Part shown: positions 7,539 to 14,389 of the stretch, one piece after another
Numbering within the stretch: the first letter of the stretch is position 1
Layout: every line of letters starts with the position of its first letter
DNA from: an uncultured bacterium
GTDB lineage: Bacteria > Actinomycetota > UBA4738 > HRBIN12
Length of the DNA: 16,994 nt
Direction: 5' to 3'
Assembly: GCA_937881155.1 (NCBI GenBank)
Contig: CALGFI010000116.1
Location: forward strand, 1 to 16,994
The notes under the pieces: generated by a model
What the model saw: only the letters and a program-made list of their open reading frames with translations
Database searches by the model: none
What the model was told of the DNA's origin: nothing
Position numbers and translations under genes: made by a program

Positions 7539-8027
7539 CTAGGACAGGTCGGCCCGCATCACCCAGGACTCGCCGTCCTCGCTCACGCGCTCGAACCCCG
7601 CACGCTCGTACATCATCCGTGAGCGGTTGTGGGCGGCGACCGACAGCGACAGCGCCTGGAACCCATCCTCCCGTGCCTGAACCATCAGCGCGCGGAGCAG
7701 CGTCTCGCCGATCCCTCTCCTTCTATGGAGCGGCACGACGGCGATCCCGAGCTCGGGCGTCTTCTCGTCGACGAACCCCCAGCCCGGCTCCTCCTCGGTG
7801 AACAGCCGGTACCACGCGGCGCCGACCGGGTCCCCGTCGAGCTCGGCGATCACTCCTCCGTCTCCTCGTCGCCCCCACTCTCGGTGGTACCGCTCGAGCA
7901 TGGGGTCGGCGAGCGCGGCGATCATCCGTTCGCGCGGCCAGTCCGAGTTCCACGCCGCGGCCTCGTAGAGCATCTTCTTCAGGAACTCCACGTCACCGGG
8001 CCCGGCGGGCCGAACGTTCACGCGCAT
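7539..8027 (-). CDS. GNAT-family N-acetyltransferase
   Basis: A 162-residue single-domain acetyltransferase that would transfer an acetyl group from acetyl-CoA to an amine; the acceptor is unknown. The fold is clear from the N-terminal strand VNVRPAGPGDVEFLKKML, the central GIAVVPLHRRRGIGETLLRAL with the R/Q-x-x-G-x-G pyrophosphate loop (R102 to G107), and the C-terminal NRSRMMYERAGFE, where aromatic Y140 and the AGF turn are standard. The ATG at 8025-8027 lies only two bases after GGAGG. A GTG two codons later (8019-8021) has an eight-base spacing and may be the true start, giving 160 residues. An upstream extension to 8480 is not conserved and would cover the divergent gene, so it was dropped. 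Probably monocistronic. Confidence 0.9.
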   Translation of the reverse strand: MRVNVRPAGPGDVEFLKKMLYEAAAWNSDWPRERMIAALADPMLERYHREWGRRGDGGVIAELDGDPVGAAWYRLFTEEEPGWGFVDEKTPELGIAVVPLHRRRGIGETLLRALMVQAREDGFQALSLSVAAHNRSRMMYERAGFERVSEDGESWVMRADLS

Positions 8028-8053
8028 CGCCTCCGGGGAAGGACTGGAAGGGA

Positions 8054-8059
8054 ACCCTA
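8054..8059 (-). promoter_or_regulatory. Candidate -10 element for the acetyltransferase gene
   Basis: On the minus strand this reads TAGGGT, fitting TANNNT, and lies 26 bases before the ATG, leaving a short leader that contains the GGAGG. The -35 region is weak (GACGCG, 17-base spacing). Confidence 0.3.
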
Positions 8060-8135
8060 GCGCACCAACGCTCGTCCGCGTCCGGCAAACCGTTCGCCCC
8101 CGCCGGTCGTACGCTCGAACGAAGGAGCCCGAGGC

Positions 8136-8813
8136 ATGGAGAACCCGTTCCGCCCACCCCAGGCCGAGCAGTCGCTCGAGCCGATCCTGGGTTGGCGCGC
8201 GTGGCGTCTGATGCGTAACACCACCGGCGACCTTCGCATCGTGCCGTCCACGCCGCGCGCCGCATGGGAGCCCCGCGAGCCGGTCCGCGCCACGTGCAGC
8301 GGCAGTCACACCCGCCTGTACATGGTGTTCAACCCGGAGCTCGCCGCGTCGCACCACAGTCCCGAACCCGGGTGCACGTGCGGGATCCACGCGGTCAAGG
8401 ACGCGGCGCGACTCGCCCGCGCCGGTCGGTCCACCGCCGTGGTCGGTCGCGTCGCCATGTGGGGCCGCGTGATCGAGCACAGCAAGGGGTACCGGGCGGA
8501 ACTGGCGTATCCATCGCGACTCGCGCTCGTGTGCGCGTGGTGTCTATGGCGCGGGCGCATGCCGGCGGCGCCGGACCGCGTCGTTCAGCGAGGCACGTGG
8601 CTCCGCCCGGCGTGCGCGGAGCACTCGCGGCGGCCGACGGCCGTCGGCAGGTCGACCCCGGCGAACGACGTGCTCCAGGAGCTCCTCGACACGTACGGCG
8701 TCGACCGCCTACCCGAGGAGATGTTCCGGCCGCTCGACGACCGGCGGCCGGGTGATCTGGTGACGCGGTTCCTCCGGGCGACCGATCGCGGGCGCACACC
8801 GCGATCGGCGTAA
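8136..8813 (+). CDS. Uncharacterised cysteine-rich protein, possible zinc binder
   Basis: A 225-residue soluble protein with no domain I can name. The start is well supported: GAAGGAG lies eight bases before the ATG. The pattern ILGWRAWRL near the N-terminus, then GCTCGIHAV (79-87), then VAMWGRVIEHSKGYRAELAY (106-125), resembles a conserved actinobacterial hypothetical family that I recall only from sequence and that has no known function. Six cysteines (C54, C80, C82, C133, C136, C160) plus H58, H85 and H163 could bind zinc: CxC and CxxC pairs are present. Residues 175-215 look like a separate helical tail. The gene lies between two minus-strand genes; its stop is three bases from the stop of the HD gene, so it is probably transcribed alone. 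A nucleic-acid-related role is conceivable but not supported by sequence. Confidence 0.75.
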   Translation: MENPFRPPQAEQSLEPILGWRAWRLMRNTTGDLRIVPSTPRAAWEPREPVRATCSGSHTRLYMVFNPELAASHHSPEPGCTCGIHAVKDAARLARAGRSTAVVGRVAMWGRVIEHSKGYRAELAYPSRLALVCAWCLWRGRMPAAPDRVVQRGTWLRPACAEHSRRPTAVGRSTPANDVLQELLDTYGVDRLPEEMFRPLDDRRPGDLVTRFLRATDRGRTPRSA

Positions 8814-8820
8814 GCGTTAC
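8810..8820. other. Shared palindromic stop region of two convergent genes
   Basis: GTAA-GCG-TTAC is an interrupted palindrome whose two arms contain the TAA stop codons of the plus-strand cysteine-rich gene and the minus-strand HD gene. With only three bases between stops there is no room for separate terminators; transcripts presumably overlap at their 3' ends. Confidence 0.6.
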
Positions 8821-9362
8821 AGGTCGATCTCCTTCGCCACGCCCTGCAGTCCCTCGATCGACACGGCGATGAACTCGTCGAGAGGAAGGCCGATGCCGTC
8901 CTCGACCCCCGTGACCTCGTCGCGGTTCACCCCCGGCGCGAACGCCTTCTCCTTGAGCTTCTTCTTCACGCTCGAGACCTTCATCCCGGCGCTCCGCTCC
9001 GGACGAACGAGCGCCGCGGCGACGAGCAATCCAGCGACTGCGTCGGCGTGCACGACCGCCTGCGACATGCGATCGGTCCGGTACTCGGCGTACGCGTGTG
9101 CGAGGACCCCGTTGATCACGCGCTCGTCGACGCCCGCCTCACGGAGCCACTCTGCGGCCATCCGCGCGTGGTTCGACGCGTCGTCGCCGGTGTGATCCTG
9201 GTCGAGGTCGTGGAACAGGCCCGTCAGCGCCCACAGGTCCTCGTTCTCGCCGAACCGCCTTGCGAGCGACCGCATCACGCCCTCGACCGAGATGAGATGA
9301 CGAACGGTCGTCTCCTTCAGGCATTTTTCCCGGCACAGGGCGATCGCGGCGTCTCGATCCAT
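8817..9362 (-). CDS. HD-domain metal-dependent phosphohydrolase
   Basis: A 181-residue single-domain protein of the HD superfamily, metal-dependent phosphohydrolases that often act on nucleotides. The expected ligands are present: H22 (RHLISVE), H51-D52 (GLFHDLD), H65, H89 (LAHAYAE) and D107 (VVHADAV). The C-terminal VNRDEV and LPLDEFIAVSIEGLQ pattern matches a widespread family of about 180 residues annotated only as HD-domain proteins. ATG 9360-9362 was chosen because it gives the family N-terminus, has GGAGG four bases upstream, and overlaps the TGA of the upstream KimA-like gene by one base (TGATG). That overlap implies translational coupling with the permease. The substrate is unknown. 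A link to cyclic-di-AMP, which controls KimA in Bacillus, is an idea raised by position only. Confidence 0.88.
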   Translation of the reverse strand: MDRDAAIALCREKCLKETTVRHLISVEGVMRSLARRFGENEDLWALTGLFHDLDQDHTGDDASNHARMAAEWLREAGVDERVINGVLAHAYAEYRTDRMSQAVVHADAVAGLLVAAALVRPERSAGMKVSSVKKKLKEKAFAPGVNRDEVTGVEDGIGLPLDEFIAVSIEGLQGVAKEIDL

Positions 9363-11692
9363 CACCCCTCCACGCTCGCGACCTCGGGAGCGCGAAGGTG
9401 GAACGGCACGTCCGTCACCACCACGTTCGGCTCGAACAACAGCATCCGTTTGAAGTAGAACGCCGTCTGGTTGTGGAGCAGGTTCTCCCACCAGTGCCGC
9501 GGGATGAACTCCGGCAGCACGACCGTGACGATCGTGTCTCCATCCTCGGTGTACTTACGGATCTCGGCCAGGAGCGGCTCGCCGAACTCGCGAAAGGGCG
9601 CCTCGACCAGAACGATCGGAACATCGACCTTGCGCTGATGCCATTCTTCGACGACGCCCTCGACGTCTTCCGGATCCGAGACGAAGAACATCCCTTCCAT
9701 GTGCGTTGGATTGAGCGACTTCGCGTAGATGACGGCGCGAACGGTGGCGTCATGCACCGCAGACACGGGGACCAACACCACGTTCCGTTCCGGCTCGACC
9801 GGATGGGCCGCGTGCGCTTTGGCTATCTCCATCTCCTCGGGCACGAGCGGCACGTCGGTGACGACCACCCCCGGCTCGAACAGCAGCGCGGTCTTCAACC
9901 GGACCGGGTCGCGGTTGACCAGGAACTGGAACAACGACCGGCCCCGAAGCTCCTCAGGGATCACCACCGTGACGAAGTCACCGCGGCCGCGGGCGATGCC
10001 TTGGATGTACGAGCGAAGGGCTCGGACGAGGCGCTCGTGGCCGCCCTCGAGCAGCTCGAGCCGGCCGAGCCGGGGCGCGCACGCCTCCCACCCCTCAGCG
10101 ACGGACGCGTACCGCCTCGGCGATCCGACGTACAGCGGGCGGACGTCCTCGGGGCGCAGCGCTCGCAGGTAGCTGATCGCATCGAGCGTCGCGGTGTCGA
10201 GGTCTTCGATGAGGAACACGAACGTGTTCGCCGCTTCGCGGTCGGCGGTGAGCCCCTTCGCGCGAAGGATGCCACCCACACGATCGTAGTGACCGCGGAT
10301 GGCGAGGAAGATGCCGACGATCACCGGGATCGACGCGATGACGATCCATGCGCCGAGCGCGAACTGCGTGATGGCAACGATCGCGAGGACGACGCCGGTC
10401 GTGGTGACGCCAACGCCGTTGATCGTCAGGTTCCATCGCCAGTTCTGACCTTTCTCCCGCAACCATTTTCGAACCATGCCGGCCTGCGACAGCGTGATCG
10501 CCGTGAACACTCCGACGACGTACAGGTGGATCAAGCGGCTCAGCTCCCCCTGGAACAGCCAAACCAAGACGCCCGCCAGCACGGTGAGCGACAGCACTCC
10601 GTTCGAGAACACGAGCCGGTCGCCGCGGTTCCGGAACTGCGACGGCATGAACCGGTCACGCGCCAGGATCGACGCGAGACGCGGAAAGTCCTGGTATGCC
10701 GTGTTCGCCGCCAGGACGAGGATCGCGGCCGTGAGCGCCTGGAGGATCCAGAACGGACCCGTTCGGCCGAACACGGTCTCCCCGATCTGCGACAGCACCG
10801 ATCGCGTCTCCGCGACGTGTTCGTTCACCCGTACCTCGAGCAATCGAGCGAGAAGCGTGATGCCGAGGAACATCGGGATGCTCATCGCGCCCATGAGTGC
10901 CAGCGTCGTGGCGGCGTTCTTGGCCTGCGGTCGCCGGAACGCCTGGACCCCGTCGGCGATCGCTTCGACCCCCGTCAGCGCGGTCGCCCCCGACGAGAAC
11001 GCGCGAAGCAACAGGAACGCGCTGAGACCTGCGGCGGACTCCAGCGGCAGATCGGACGTGTCCGCCTGGGGGCACTCGTCGAGGCATCTGAGGAGACCGA
11101 AGACCAGCGTCACGGACACCATCGCGACGAAGCCGTAGGTCGGCAGTGCGAACAACGTTCCGGCCTCGCGCACGCCACGTAGGTTGGCGATCGTGATGAT
11201 CAGCACGAACACGAGCGCCAACGGCACCTTGTACGGAACCAGCGATCGCGCGGCGGACGTGACGGCGATCGCACCGGCCGTCACGCTCACCGAGACCGTG
11301 AGGACGTACGACGTCTGGATCGCGGCAGCGGCAACCAGGCCAGGAACCGTTCCCAGGTTCTCCTTGGAGACGATGTAGGAACCGCCACCCCGCGGGTACG
11401 CGCGGCACGTTTGGCGGTACGAGGCGATGACGACGGCCAGGAGCAGCGCGATGCCGATGCCGAGCGGGAGCATCCAGGTGAGCGCGACGGCGCCGGCCAC
11501 GACGAGGACCAGCATCATCTGCTCCGTCGCGTAGGCCACCGACGACAGCTGATCCGACGCGAACACCGGCAGCGCCAGCGCCTTCGGCAGCAGCTGATGC
11601 TCCTGCTTGTGGGACGCGAGCGCGCGCCCCACGACGAGCCGCTTCAGGATGCCGGCGGGCTGCGTCGTCCCACGCTTCGTCGTCGTTGCCAA
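9362..11692 (-). CDS. KimA-like APC-superfamily potassium permease, paralogue 1
   Basis: A 776-residue membrane protein of the KimA/YdaO type, high-affinity K+ importers in Bacillus. Residues 36-465 hold about 12 hydrophobic helices with family motifs ASDQLSSVAYATEQ (45-58), YPRGGGSYIVSKENLG (99-114), SGATALTGVEAI (234-245) and LYVVGVFTAITLSQAGM (390-406). The tail holds two USP-like repeats, about 488-618 and 636-766, ending LLFEPGVVVTDVP and LLFEPNVVVTDVP; Bacillus KimA (607 residues) has one. The aspartate corresponding, from memory, to KimA D117 is replaced by S128 (QTSYVLTV), whereas D47, Y54 and Y391 remain. The start is TTG at 11690-11692, with a TACAAT eight bases upstream and no close ribosome-binding site, so it may be leaderless. 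Substrate is inferred; an amino acid permease role is the alternative. Confidence 0.88.
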   Translation of the reverse strand: MATTTKRGTTQPAGILKRLVVGRALASHKQEHQLLPKALALPVFASDQLSSVAYATEQMMLVLVVAGAVALTWMLPLGIGIALLLAVVIASYRQTCRAYPRGGGSYIVSKENLGTVPGLVAAAAIQTSYVLTVSVSVTAGAIAVTSAARSLVPYKVPLALVFVLIITIANLRGVREAGTLFALPTYGFVAMVSVTLVFGLLRCLDECPQADTSDLPLESAAGLSAFLLLRAFSSGATALTGVEAIADGVQAFRRPQAKNAATTLALMGAMSIPMFLGITLLARLLEVRVNEHVAETRSVLSQIGETVFGRTGPFWILQALTAAILVLAANTAYQDFPRLASILARDRFMPSQFRNRGDRLVFSNGVLSLTVLAGVLVWLFQGELSRLIHLYVVGVFTAITLSQAGMVRKWLREKGQNWRWNLTINGVGVTTTGVVLAIVAITQFALGAWIVIASIPVIVGIFLAIRGHYDRVGGILRAKGLTADREAANTFVFLIEDLDTATLDAISYLRALRPEDVRPLYVGSPRRYASVAEGWEACAPRLGRLELLEGGHERLVRALRSYIQGIARGRGDFVTVVIPEELRGRSLFQFLVNRDPVRLKTALLFEPGVVVTDVPLVPEEMEIAKAHAAHPVEPERNVVLVPVSAVHDATVRAVIYAKSLNPTHMEGMFFVSDPEDVEGVVEEWHQRKVDVPIVLVEAPFREFGEPLLAEIRKYTEDGDTIVTVVLPEFIPRHWWENLLHNQTAFYFKRMLLFEPNVVVTDVPFHLRAPEVASVEG

Positions 11693-11700
11693 GACGATCG

Positions 11701-11706
11701 ATTGTA
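11701..11706 (-). promoter_or_regulatory. Candidate -10 element (TACAAT) just before permease 1
   Basis: On the minus strand TACAAT matches the -10 consensus at five of six positions. It ends eight bases before the TTG start, so transcription would begin at or beside the start codon and give a leaderless or near-leaderless mRNA. No clear -35 hexamer; the hairpin at 11707-11732 occupies the spacer. Confidence 0.35.
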
Positions 11707-11732
11707 GGACGCCTCTCCCAGGAGGAGCGTCC
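11707..11732 (-). terminator. Intercistronic hairpin between the two KimA-like genes
   Basis: GGACGCCTCTCC and GGAGGAGCGTCC form a 12-base inverted repeat with one mismatch and one G-U pair around a two-base centre. It lies 14 bases after the stop of permease 2 and 15 bases before the start of permease 1. On the minus strand no T-run follows, so it is not a textbook rho-independent terminator. It may attenuate or stabilise the transcript between the two genes. Confidence 0.5.
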
Positions 11733-11746
11733 GAGCGAGCCGCGCG

Positions 11747-14035
11747 CTATGAGCGGGAGTCTGCGCGGACGTGGAACGGCACGCTCGTGACCACCACGTT
11801 CGGCTCGACGAGGAGCAGGCGCTTGAGGAAGAGCGCCGTCTGGTTGTGGAGCAGTTGCTCCCACGTGTGCCGCACGACGAGCTCGGGAAGCACGACGGTC
11901 ACGACCGTGCCCGGGCGAGACGTGAACTTGCGGATCTCCTCCAGCATCGGATTCGTGATGTCTCGGAACGGCGCCTCCACGATCGACAGCGGGATCGTCA
12001 TCCTCCAGTCCATCCATTCGTCCGCGATCGTTCGGTCTTGTTCAGGGTCCAGCGAGAAGTAGACCGCCTCGACCTCGGCAGCGTTCAGCGACGTGGCATA
12101 CGCGACCGCTCGCGCCGTTGCCGCGTGAACAGCCGAAACGGGCACAAGGACGACACTCCGGAGCGGCTCCACCGGCTGCTCGCCGTGCGCCGCCGCGAGC
12201 GGACGCTCCTCGGGTACGAGTGGGACGTTCGTAACGACAACACCCGACTCGAACAGCAGGCGCACCTTGAGCCAGAACTGCGAACGTCGTCGCACCAGAT
12301 GGAAGAGCGAGTCGCTCGAAACCTCCTCGGGCACGACTACCGTTACGAAGTCGTCGACATCTCCATGGAGCGACCGTACGTAGGCGCGAAGGCTGTGGAC
12401 GCGACTCCCGTTCCCCGGCAAGGCGGTGAGGCCGCCCATCCGCGGAGCGAACGACGGCCACGCCGTGGACGTGCGTTCGAAGTCTTCGGAATCTCCGAAG
12501 AACACGGGGACGACGCGCTCCGGCCGGAGCGATCGAAGGTAACCAACGGCGTCGGCGGTCGCCAGGTCGAGGTCCGGTACCAGAAGAACGAACGTGTTCG
12601 CGACCCGCTCCGCCGGTGACACCTTCTTGACGCGAAGCGCTTGGCCGACGATGCGGTAGTGCCGGTTCACAGCGAGCAGCAACAGCATCAGCACCGGTAT
12701 GGCCGCGATCACGATCCACGCGCCGTGGACGAACTTGGTGGCGGCGACGATCACCAGAACCACGCCCGTGGCCGTTGCCCCGAGCGCGTTCAGCGTCATG
12801 CCTCGGCGCCACCCCGGTTCCCTCAGGCGGTGCCACCGCCTGACCATGCCCGCCTGTGACAGCGTGAATGCCGTGAAGACACCGACGACGTACAGCTGGA
12901 TCAGGTCGGTGAGGTTCGCGTCGAACACGTAGACGAGCGCCGAGGCCAGAACCGAGAGAACGATCACGCCGTTCGAGAACACCAGCCGGTCGCCGCGGTT
13001 CCTGAACTGCGACGGCGCGAACCGGTCGCGCGCCAGGATCGCGGACAAACGAGGGAAGTCCTGGTACGACGTGTTGGCCGCGAGGATCAGGATCCCGGCA
13101 GTCAACGCCTGGAGTGCGAAGTACGGCAGGGTGCGCCCGAACACCGTCTCGCCGATCTGCGATAAGACGGACCGCGACTCGGCGATCTCCTCGTTGACCC
13201 TGACGTGAAGGAGGACGGTCATGACGGTGAGGCCGATGAACATCGTCACGGTCATGGCGCCCATCGCCGCGAGCGTCGTCGCGGCGTTCCTCGCGTGCGG
13301 CCGGCGGAACGCCTGAACGCCGTCCGCGATCGCCTCCACGCCGGTAAGCGCCGTCGATCCCGAGGAAAACGCGCGGAGGATGAGGAACAGGCTCACGCCG
13401 GCATGCGCCTCAAGTGGCAACGACGCGGTCGGCGCAATAGGACATCCGTTGACGCAGCGGACGAGGCCCGTCGCCAGCATCACGAAGATGATCGTGACGA
13501 AGCCGTATGTCGGTAGGGCGAAAAGGATGCTGGCCTCTCGAACGCCGCGGAGGTTCGCCAGCGTCAGCAGGAGAACAAAACCGATCGCGACGAGCACCTT
13601 GTGATCCGCGAGCGAAGGCACCGCCGAGGTGACCGCGAGAACGCCGGCAACGACCGAGACAGCCACGGTGAGGACGTAGTCGATGAGCACGGCCGATGCG
13701 GCCGTGAGTCCGGGGATCGTCCCGAGGTTCTCGCGCGCGACGATGTATGAGCCCCCACCGTGCGGGTACGCCCGAACGGTCTGCCGGTACGAGGCGATGA
13801 CGATGATCAGGACCGTCGCGATCACCAGCGCAATGGGGATGCGGTAGACGAGCGCCCCGGCTCCCGCCGTCACCAGGACGAGCATCATCTCCTCCGTCGC
13901 ATACGCGTTGGACGAGAGCGGGTCGGAGGCAAAGACCGGAAGCGCGAGCGACTTGGGCAGGAGCTGATGCTCGAGCTTGTGGCTCGCCATCGCGCGCCCG
14001 ATGAGGACGCGCTTCACCGTCGCCGTAGCGGCCAC
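11747..14035 (-). CDS. KimA-like APC-superfamily potassium permease, paralogue 2
   Basis: A 762-residue permease of the KimA type, clearly a tandem duplicate of the downstream paralogue, with which it aligns over its full length. The membrane part (about 27-460) has ASDPLSSNAYATEE (36-49), YPHGGGSYIVARENLG (90-105), LIDYVLTVAVS (117-127), SGSTALTGVEAI and LYVVGVFTAFTLSQAGM. The residues that I recall as K+ ligands in Bacillus KimA are kept: D38, Y45, D119, Y120 and Y381. The tail again holds two USP-like repeats, about 478-608 and 626-757; the last reads TWEQLLHNQTALFLKRL, matching the end of KimA. The tail may bind cyclic-di-AMP as in Bacillus, but binding residues cannot be checked here. 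The start is GTG 14033-14035, directly after the TAG of the small membrane gene; it is the better candidate for genuine K+ uptake. Confidence 0.9.
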   Translation of the reverse strand: MAATATVKRVLIGRAMASHKLEHQLLPKSLALPVFASDPLSSNAYATEEMMLVLVTAGAGALVYRIPIALVIATVLIIVIASYRQTVRAYPHGGGSYIVARENLGTIPGLTAASAVLIDYVLTVAVSVVAGVLAVTSAVPSLADHKVLVAIGFVLLLTLANLRGVREASILFALPTYGFVTIIFVMLATGLVRCVNGCPIAPTASLPLEAHAGVSLFLILRAFSSGSTALTGVEAIADGVQAFRRPHARNAATTLAAMGAMTVTMFIGLTVMTVLLHVRVNEEIAESRSVLSQIGETVFGRTLPYFALQALTAGILILAANTSYQDFPRLSAILARDRFAPSQFRNRGDRLVFSNGVIVLSVLASALVYVFDANLTDLIQLYVVGVFTAFTLSQAGMVRRWHRLREPGWRRGMTLNALGATATGVVLVIVAATKFVHGAWIVIAAIPVLMLLLLAVNRHYRIVGQALRVKKVSPAERVANTFVLLVPDLDLATADAVGYLRSLRPERVVPVFFGDSEDFERTSTAWPSFAPRMGGLTALPGNGSRVHSLRAYVRSLHGDVDDFVTVVVPEEVSSDSLFHLVRRRSQFWLKVRLLFESGVVVTNVPLVPEERPLAAAHGEQPVEPLRSVVLVPVSAVHAATARAVAYATSLNAAEVEAVYFSLDPEQDRTIADEWMDWRMTIPLSIVEAPFRDITNPMLEEIRKFTSRPGTVVTVVLPELVVRHTWEQLLHNQTALFLKRLLLVEPNVVVTSVPFHVRADSRS

Positions 14036-14275
14036 CTACGCCGTGAGCCCCTTCGGCCGCTCGGTCCTGGGCGCCTGCTCGAGATCGACCCGGGGTCGCT
14101 CGTCGTCGGCGTCCATCCGTCGCAGGACGTCGCCCATCAGATCCGCCTCATGTGAGGCATCGACCCACTCACGCCAGGTCAGCCAGGCGCGGAGGAGGGG
14201 CGAGACCAACATCCCCACGCACACGCCGAGGGCCAGGCCGGTCAGGAGATCCGCCGAAAGCGCAACACCGATCAT
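14036..14275 (-). CDS. Small single-pass membrane protein upstream of permease 2
   Basis: A 79-residue protein with one predicted membrane helix (about residues 8-31, DLLTGLALGVCVGMLVSPLL) and a charged cytoplasmic tail, WREWVDASHEADLMGDVLRR followed by a proline- and arginine-rich end. No family is recognised. ATG 14273-14275 is preferred over an upstream start at 14368 because the extra residues are not membrane-like and would fill the divergent promoter region. A weak GAGAG precedes it. The TAG stop directly abuts the GTG of the permease gene, so the two are almost certainly cotranscribed and coupled. A regulatory or accessory subunit, by analogy with small transporter proteins such as KdpF, is a guess. 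Confidence 0.65.
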   Translation of the reverse strand: MIGVALSADLLTGLALGVCVGMLVSPLLRAWLTWREWVDASHEADLMGDVLRRMDADDERPRVDLEQAPRTERPKGLTA

Positions 14276-14389
14276 GTCTCTCAGCGTGCACGCGAACGCG
14301 TCAGGAAGGTGTAAGGGCCGCGCCTCCGGCCGTAGAGAACTTGTAAGGACGGCCACGAGCTCCCGCACGTCTGTTGTGCTGCAGACGGC
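14276..14389. promoter_or_regulatory. Divergent control region between permease and kinase operons
   Basis: This 114-base gap must hold the promoters of both divergent units. It contains two TGTAAGG direct repeats at 14310-14316 and 14342-14348, exactly 32 bases (about three helical turns) apart, each followed by a GGCC within a few bases. It also has a GGCCG-N6-CGGCC inverted repeat (14316-14331) and the hairpin described separately. These are candidate binding sites for the KdpE-like regulator. I could not place confident -35/-10 pairs, and the gap is too short for a ydaO cyclic-di-AMP riboswitch. Confidence 0.4.
14368..14387 (+). repeat. Inverted repeat just before the kinase start
   Basis: CGTCTG and CAGACG form perfect 6-base arms around an 8-base loop and end two bases before the GTG start at 14390. 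It could be an operator half-site pair or an RNA hairpin that affects translation start; no ribosome-binding site is visible in this stretch. Confidence 0.35.

Noticed and set aside
7539..8480. Long form of the acetyltransferase (313 residues)
   Set aside because: The extra 151 residues are not like any domain and overlap the divergent cysteine-rich gene, which has a strong ribosome-binding site. The short form starts at the family N-terminus.
9398..11182. 594-codon open frame on the plus strand, and 10656-12017 on the minus strand in another frame
   Set aside because: Both are shadows of the KimA-like genes, with biased charged composition and no conserved motif; the second spans the stop and start of two real genes.
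14276..14389. ydaO-type cyclic-di-AMP riboswitch upstream of the permease operon
   Set aside because: The gap is only 114 bases and lacks the long conserved multi-helix layout of that riboswitch; the 54-base gap before permease 1 is shorter still.
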